64,000 nt of DNA from Sambucus nigra. Lineage: Eukaryota; Streptophyta; Magnoliopsida; Dipsacales; Adoxaceae. The stretch is taken from contig OX422210.1 in assembly GCA_949130495.1 (NCBI GenBank), positions 638,872,585-638,936,584 of the forward strand, in the 5' to 3' direction. Every line of letters starts with the position of its first letter. The stretch's first letter is position 1. The position numbers and the translations under genes were made by a program. Of the stretch, positions 58,813 through 64,000 are shown one piece after another. The notes beneath the pieces are model-generated. The model was given only the letters and a program-made list of their open reading frames with translations. It searched no databases and was not told the DNA's origin.

Positions 58813-59660
58813 TAAGTTACCTCTCTGGTAACGTAGAAAGAATGCCCAAATATGTGGCTAGCTATTATTAATATCTTTTTGGGGCTTGCAAAGGAACGTG
58901 TTGCAACACTAGAGTTACCTCAGATTGTTCCCTACCAAGCCTTTATACATTCTCAACAGGTGCCTTCTTGCACTAAATCCTCCAGCGATAGTGATCATGG
59001 TTCCATCACCAATTTCCCCCGGTCGATAGTGAATCTGGGTGTGAAATCCCACTACCAAGCATTTGACCTTCAAAATTTTGTTAATAGATGCTTCAATAGC
59101 CAACAGGTTTCCATCGCACGATGATTTAACAACTTCTTTATCATCACCCAAACACTTTGGTCTTGGAGGTCCAACAGAGTCATAATGGGATATAGACTCC
59201 GAAGTGTGTGGACTATTATGGCAGAGATCATGAATACTCCAACGACCTGTCTTGACAGGGCAACAATCAACCAACACATGAGCAACCCAAGGGAATTATC
59301 TAAGGATGGGTTCAACTTCAGTTGGCTCATCAATCATTTGAAACTCCTGAAAGATGTTTACCTGGCTACTCAACGCAAGCTATATCTGAAGAGCATTGAG
59401 GCTCAATGTGTTGAAGAAGCAAGGCTGAAGTAGCTTGATCCCTTTATTTAGGAGCTTAATAATAAGGTCAAGGCGGTCAAAGAGGCCTTGGGCAAGGCTG
59501 TAAGTGACCATAAAGTTGGGTTAGAATAGAGATCCTAAGTTCAAACTAGACTTCAAGCCATCGTGGAACCTTAACAATCTTGCGTTCAAGATGCCACGTT
59601 TCTGCGAGGGGGTTATTTCACTCCCCATATATGTGGTTCTTCATAAGCTAGAAATATTTT

Positions 59661-59923
59661 ACTTTCTTGTCTTCCTGGACAATAGTCCCTATTTACGATG
59701 TAACTTTATTATATATGAAATAATAAGAATAAAATATAATCTTACTCATTTGTGTATAGTCTTACTTATTTTCTTACTTCCATCACTTGTTTTTATAATA
59801 TAAACTATGACTCTTTTAGTGTATATGTGTTTTCCCGCAATCTCCAAACATTTCTCTAATGATCTTACAAACAAACTCAGAAGCAAAAGGAATTTAAAAA
59901 TAATAAAAGAAATACAACCAACT
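59661..59923. other. Gap between antisense PMD end and integrase end of element B
   Basis: AT-rich, no coding recognised. Confidence 0.5.
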
Positions 59924-60990
59924 CTAAACATGGTACACTTTCAACCACTTGTTGTTAACCTTAAAAGGCCTCTCATCTTCTATCTTGGAGATCGAGTAGT
60001 AATCTGAGTCATGTATTTCTTTGACAATAAATGTTTCCTCCCAATTAGCCGCAAACTTAGGCAATGGGAGGACTCTAACATGTCTAACCGCTGATTTTAG
60101 AACTAAATCTCCTTCTACGAGCGTCCTCGACTTAACTAAATTGTCATAATCCCTGGAGAGTTGCTTTGTGTACATCTGGAAGTGTTGTATCGTATTATCT
60201 CTATGTTCATCCAAAGCTTCTAGTTTAACATTCTTGTCTTGTAGTAGCATGTTTCTTCGTAAGGTATATCTGGCTGAAGGAACTTCTAACTCAACGAGAA
60301 AACTTACTTCAGCTCCATAGACCAAAGGGAAAGATATATAACCAATTAGTTTCCTTTTGGTCATTTGATATTCCCATAGTACTGTTGGAATCTTATCATC
60401 CCACGCTCTTGGAAAATCCTCCATCGTCTTAGCCAAAACATTGAGCAAGGTCTTATTTGTTACTTCGGCTTGACCATTGCCTTTGAGGTGTGGTGTATGA
60501 TCGAGTATTCATTTGTGAAAAAGGTCACCTCATTGTTCATGAATTGAGTTCCATTATCAGACAAAATAACCTTGGAAATGCCAAAGTGATAGATTATGTA
60601 CTCTTTGATGAACTGTGCCACCACACCTGCTGTTGCTCTCTTCAAGGGTATTGCCTCTGCCCACTTTGTAAAGAACTCCATTGCCATGAGTATCCAAATT
60701 TTCCCCCTTGAGGGAGGATTGATTTCCCCCATAAAGTCAAATGCCTAATTATGAAATGGATAGTGAGTTGCCAAGGAATGCAAGTCTACCAAAGGAGCAT
60801 GGATCATATTTCCATAACGATGGCATGCCTTACACTTCCGAACAAACTCAGTTGAGTCTTTCTTTATGGTTAGACAATAATAGTCCAAAGTCATAAGTTG
60901 GTTATACAACTTGTCTCCTCTGTTGTGAGATGGATCTTGGGCTTGCTTAAGAATTTCCCCTGCCTTATCCTTTGTGATACTCCTCAAGGG
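59924..60990 (-). pseudogene. Integrase of element B
   Basis: On the minus strand: a zinc-binding segment with FVRKCKACHRYGNMIHAP, a stop, then INPPSRGKIWILMAMEFFTK and WAEAIPLKRATAG, ILSDNGTQF (second catalytic Asp), a frameshift at about 60455, LLNVLAKTMEDFPRAWDDK, LVYGAEVSFLVELE-type text and the C-terminal LVLKSAVRHVRVLPLPKFAA then NWEETFIVKEI. The region holding the catalytic Glu is disrupted by the frameshift. Confidence 0.9.
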
Positions 60991-61499
60991 TCTATTGAAG
61001 TATCCTCTGTGACAAAGATGCTCATCTTAAATGTAGAACCTTGGGTATCTCCTTCTAATACCCAAGGCATCAATCTTCTCCGTAAAAATATCCCCATCTT
61101 TGATAAAATCAATGTAGGGTCGTCTTAAATATGTTTGGGCTTCCACGAAGTTGCACTCAACTGTCTAAAAGAAAATTTGACGCATAGCACATTCTCTTCG
61201 TATTGCTAATGTGTACTATTGCCTCATCGTTGGTAAAAAATATCCCTCTCTTGAATCCTTCAGTACAAAGGAATCTCATTAGTCTCACAATACTCCTTAT
61301 GGGGTTGTTTCAACCTCTGCTCTACTTCCTCTGGGCCAATGCACCTCACCAGCCATCCTCCGATATTTTTAAAGTATACACTTCTTCTAATAATGAAATA
61401 TTATGCTAACTCTCTAAGCTCTATCGTTCCTTCTCTAGACTCAAGCTACTTCCATATTTTACCTGTCCAATTTGATTCAATATCAGTTGGAAATATTGC

Positions 61500-62140
61500 A
61501 ACCACGACATATAAAGTTGTTCTTCATTGGATTAACATCGTTGTTATCTCACTATTCATAGACACTTTTTGTGTGATGGTGGCATAGGCATCAATGTGCT
61601 TGTTTATTGTTTTATGATGCCTTCCTACTTTGACGTGATGGAACTGTCCGATCAATCTCTGAACGATTGTTCTATAAGGTGCCAAGTTTACGTGCTTCAA
61701 TGTGTATTTTCCATTTACTCGCTTGACCACCAAGTTATTATCTCATTTTTTGCAAAGCGAAGGTATGCCTCTTTGAAGAGCCTCTAGCAATCCAAAAACT
61801 AAGGCCTCGTACCTCATTGTTGGAGCAAAAGAAATCCAAATTAAAATATAGACAAATTTTCTATTTTCCTCTTGAAAGGATGACCCCTGATTCTCCATTT
61901 CCTTGAGCTGATGAGCCATTAAACCCTATAGTCCATTACTTAAGATTGGCCTCCAGAAATTCGGCTTGCAAGGTATCACTAGGAATGTCTTTGTGTGGTG
62001 GATCAAATACCCAGGAGGTAAAAATCGCTAGTAAATTTGCGTAAGCTTGACACTTGATCGTGCGAGGAGCCACACATTTCAGATCATACTCTGAGAGGAT
62101 AAAGAACGACCTTACTGCCCTCCCAATTAAAATTATCATT
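61500..62140 (-). pseudogene. RNase H of element B
   Basis: Minus-strand text EYDLKCVAPRTIKCQAYANL at about 62080 (relatives: K-G-Q-A-L-A-D-F), a degraded middle, then LVVKRVNGKYTLKHVNLAPY-like text and an HHKTINKHIDAYATI segment at about 61600. Stops separate the pieces. Confidence 0.8.
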
Positions 62141-62149
62141 CTAACAAAA

Positions 62150-63086
62150 AGTTAGTGGGATAACATCATGTCAAAACATTAATGGTAAAATATATCTTAT
62201 AGTGCCTAAGTTTTTAAGAAATAAATACCAAGGCCAAACAATGGATGAATAATCTCACTCTTGTGCAATAAATCCATCAGTGGATGAATAATCTCAGTCA
62301 GTTATGAGATAAATCTTCTCGAGGAAGCTTTTGAGCTCCTTCGCCCTTCTTGGGTAAGACATATCAAGGATAGTCTTCTGCTTGTCCTGTTCCAACTGGA
62401 GTCCCTGGCGATCTACAATAAAATCCAAGAATTTCCCACTCGTTACACCAATAGATCACTTGAGTGGGTTCATCTTCAATTTATATTTCCTACATCTATT
62501 GAAAACTCTTCGCATATCAATCAAGTGAGATTCCTCCTTTCTTCACTTGATAACCAGATCATCCACATAGAACTCCAAAATGTCATGAAATAAGTCCTGG
62601 ACAATGGCCATCATTATTCTTTGATAAGTTGCCCCAATATTTTTCAACCCAAAAATCATGGCATTATACATAAGTTACCCAATGGAGTCCTAAATGTCGT
62701 TTTCTATGCGTCAATTGGATCCATCTTGATCTGGTTATATTTCACTTACTTATCCATGAAGCTATAAATTTCATGGCCTGTTGTTGAATCTACCAAACTG
62801 TGAATAGACGGTAGAGGAACTCTTCCTTCGGACAAGCTCTATTGAGATCCCTAAAGTCAACACAGATTCATATTTGATTTTTATCCTTCTTACTCACTGG
62901 CATAATGCTAGAAAGGCAAATTGGATGTTGTATTGGCGTAATGAATCTAACTTCCAATAAATGTTGCACCTCCTCTTTAGTTTTGAGATCTAACTTTAGC
63001 TTATACGGTCGGGTTGCCTGCTTTATCGAGATTAATAATGGAATTATGTTCAACTTGTGACCCACCTCTTGGTCCAACCCTGCCAT
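62150..63086 (-). pseudogene. Reverse transcriptase of element B
   Basis: It starts VGHKLNIIPLLISIKQATRP, KEEVQHLLEVRFITPIQHP, SSIMPVSKKD. Downstream, with stops, come YNAMIFGLKNIGATYQRIM and the catalytic HDILEFYVDDLVIK near 62560-62601, followed by KYKLKMNPLK and SYPRRAKELKSFL. The YVDD motif itself is intact. Confidence 0.9.
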
Positions 63087-63799
63087 TTTTGTGTATTTCC
63101 AAGTAAATATGTCTTTATACTACCAAAGGAGATCAATCAACCCCATTTTCTTCTTAGCATCTAGGTCTTTCAAAATGAACATTAGCCTTTGATCTTATTC
63201 ATGCTCAACTAGATCAACTGCTCCAACTCTTGGATTTGTGGTTTTGGGCGATTAGTCATGCATTTCGGCTCATCCTCCATTTCTTCACAAAATTCTTAAA
63301 TGTTTCAATTATTAATGATAATGCATTGCCCTTAATTATCCACCAGGAAATACTCATACTCCGATTCAGCTTCCTCTTCATCTTCTCCATCTGCTCGCGC
63401 ACAACCTCATAAGCGATACACCACCCCTTCCATCCTACAGTTGTACTTTCTTGCACTTGCATTTGTTCGATGCAACTGCTTTACTCTTTCTATCTCTCTC
63501 AACTTCCTCTAACTTCGTTCCAAAAGATCGATTGAGGATGCTCTACCGTTTTACCTCGTGCTCCACTGGGTCAATCCTTGACCTCGTTATATCCATTATT
63601 TCTTCGAAAATAGTTTAAGGTTTAGTAATAACCTCATACATCTCCTCAATCCTCGGTCCTATATACACCATCTCATCATCTTGGTTGTTTAATGGTCCCA
63701 ACCTTTATCTCAACATTAAAACCCTACCTCCTTTCACATAGTGTGTTAAAACATGCGTATCCTCAGATAGCTCAGTGTAAAATGCAACATCCACCAAGT

Positions 63800-64000
63800 G
63801 TTCCTCCTCCTGTGCAAAAGTCTTCTTGGTTGCTCGAATTATTAACTATGTTCCCTTCACGTTAGCTTTAGCACATTGATGGTACGTTGAAGGAATCATA
63901 CCATGATTGTGCATCCATACTCTTCCAATCAAGAGATGGTAGGAATTGGCATTCTCAATCACGTGGAACTTAATATCTGATGTGGTATTTCCCATCACAA
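63800..64000 (-). pseudogene. Protease C-terminal region of element B
   Basis: Minus-strand FHVIENANSYHLLIGRVWMH then NHGMIPSTYHQCAKA, the conserved block after the aspartic protease of Tat/Athila elements. It continues off the window. 63100-63800 is linker with many stops. Confidence 0.8.

Larger units (their letters stand above)
52596..59660 (+). pseudogene. Degenerate PMD gene of element B, split by a solo LTR
   Basis: The homologue of the gene at 1-4231. 52681-53076 matches its N-terminus (LDSPYFGKNDNF, FPYFHIDFEGSRGSQESFV, FWFGELTLS). After the solo LTR, 55727 onward continues TLEDVSELMGLK, ICRECVGNSNKATFPQLIEY and LSRFYLLGKPNDQPH. A Lys/Pro linker follows at 56950-57490, then small exons ending LTNLPE|GTAACT (57945) and at 58221-58470. 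The last exon has AEIMNTPTTCLDRATINQ, ELSKDGFNFSWLINHLKLLK and VEEARLK. Stops and frameshifts occur throughout. Shared exon borders confirm the intron structure of copy A. Confidence 0.85.
50472..64000 (-). mobile_element. Tat-like Ty3/gypsy element B with antisense PMD gene
   Basis: On the minus strand: protease (near 63850-64000), RT (63086 to about 62150), RNase H (about 62140-61500), integrase (60987-59924), then an antisense PMD gene (plus strand 52596-59660), PPT and LTR. The 5' part lies beyond the right edge. The order and the YVDDLVIK RT motif place it with Tat/Athila elements; the antisense PMD gene fits Tat. All parts carry stops or frameshifts. Confidence 0.82.

Overview
This is nuclear DNA from a flowering plant, probably a eudicot. 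It is AT-rich, genes have GT-AG introns, and nearly all of it is nested transposable elements of plant-specific lineages: Tat-type Ty3/gypsy with antisense plant-mobile-domain (PMD) genes, long chromovirus-type LTRs, Ty1/copia, an RTE LINE, a tRNA-derived SINE, CACTA, hAT and Mutator-like elements. The species cannot be named from the sequence.

Layout. 1-7960 is the 3' end of a + strand Tat-like element: an antisense, five-exon PMD gene, then a polypurine tract and 3' LTR. A 5'-truncated RTE LINE sits in that LTR with a perfect 16-bp target-site duplication (TSD). 7960-10780 is spacer with MITEs and a complete 1.98-kb non-autonomous LTR element (5-bp TSD, PBS, PPT). 10912-15708 is the only ordinary host gene: the 3' four exons of a U2AF35-related splicing factor (RRM end, CCCH zinc finger, RS tail), with one apparent frameshift. 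16000-18715 is AT-rich spacer with two MITEs.

18715-34571 is a decayed + strand Tat/Athila-like polyprotein interrupted by a 6.0-kb CACTA transposon (21933-27939, TSD CAC), a 2.9-kb solo LTR (28327-31273, TSD ATTAG) and a 1.16-kb hAT-like element (32764-33922). The CACTA carries fragments of at least two host gene families: an F-box/FBD fragment with its intron, and a B3-domain fragment arranged as an inverted repeat behind a copy of the element's own leader. 34572-50466 is a long-LTR element bounded by the TSD GGGAG that has lost its coding interior. It now holds a hAT element, a Di19-like gene fragment, a complete but dead copia element (40997-47513, TSD GAAAT), a 250-bp MITE and a SINE.

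50467-64000 is a second Tat-like element on the minus strand: pol at 59924-64000, a degenerate antisense PMD gene on the plus strand (52596-59660, split by a 2645-bp solo LTR with TSD TTATA), and an LTR at about 50467-51953. Both PMD genes have a tandem array in the intron before the last exon, and the unit is a stem-loop whose pairing is kept although its sequence differs between copies. That array and the B3 hairpin are the two observations I rate highest.

All assignments come from reading motifs and aligning segments by eye; no database search was run.
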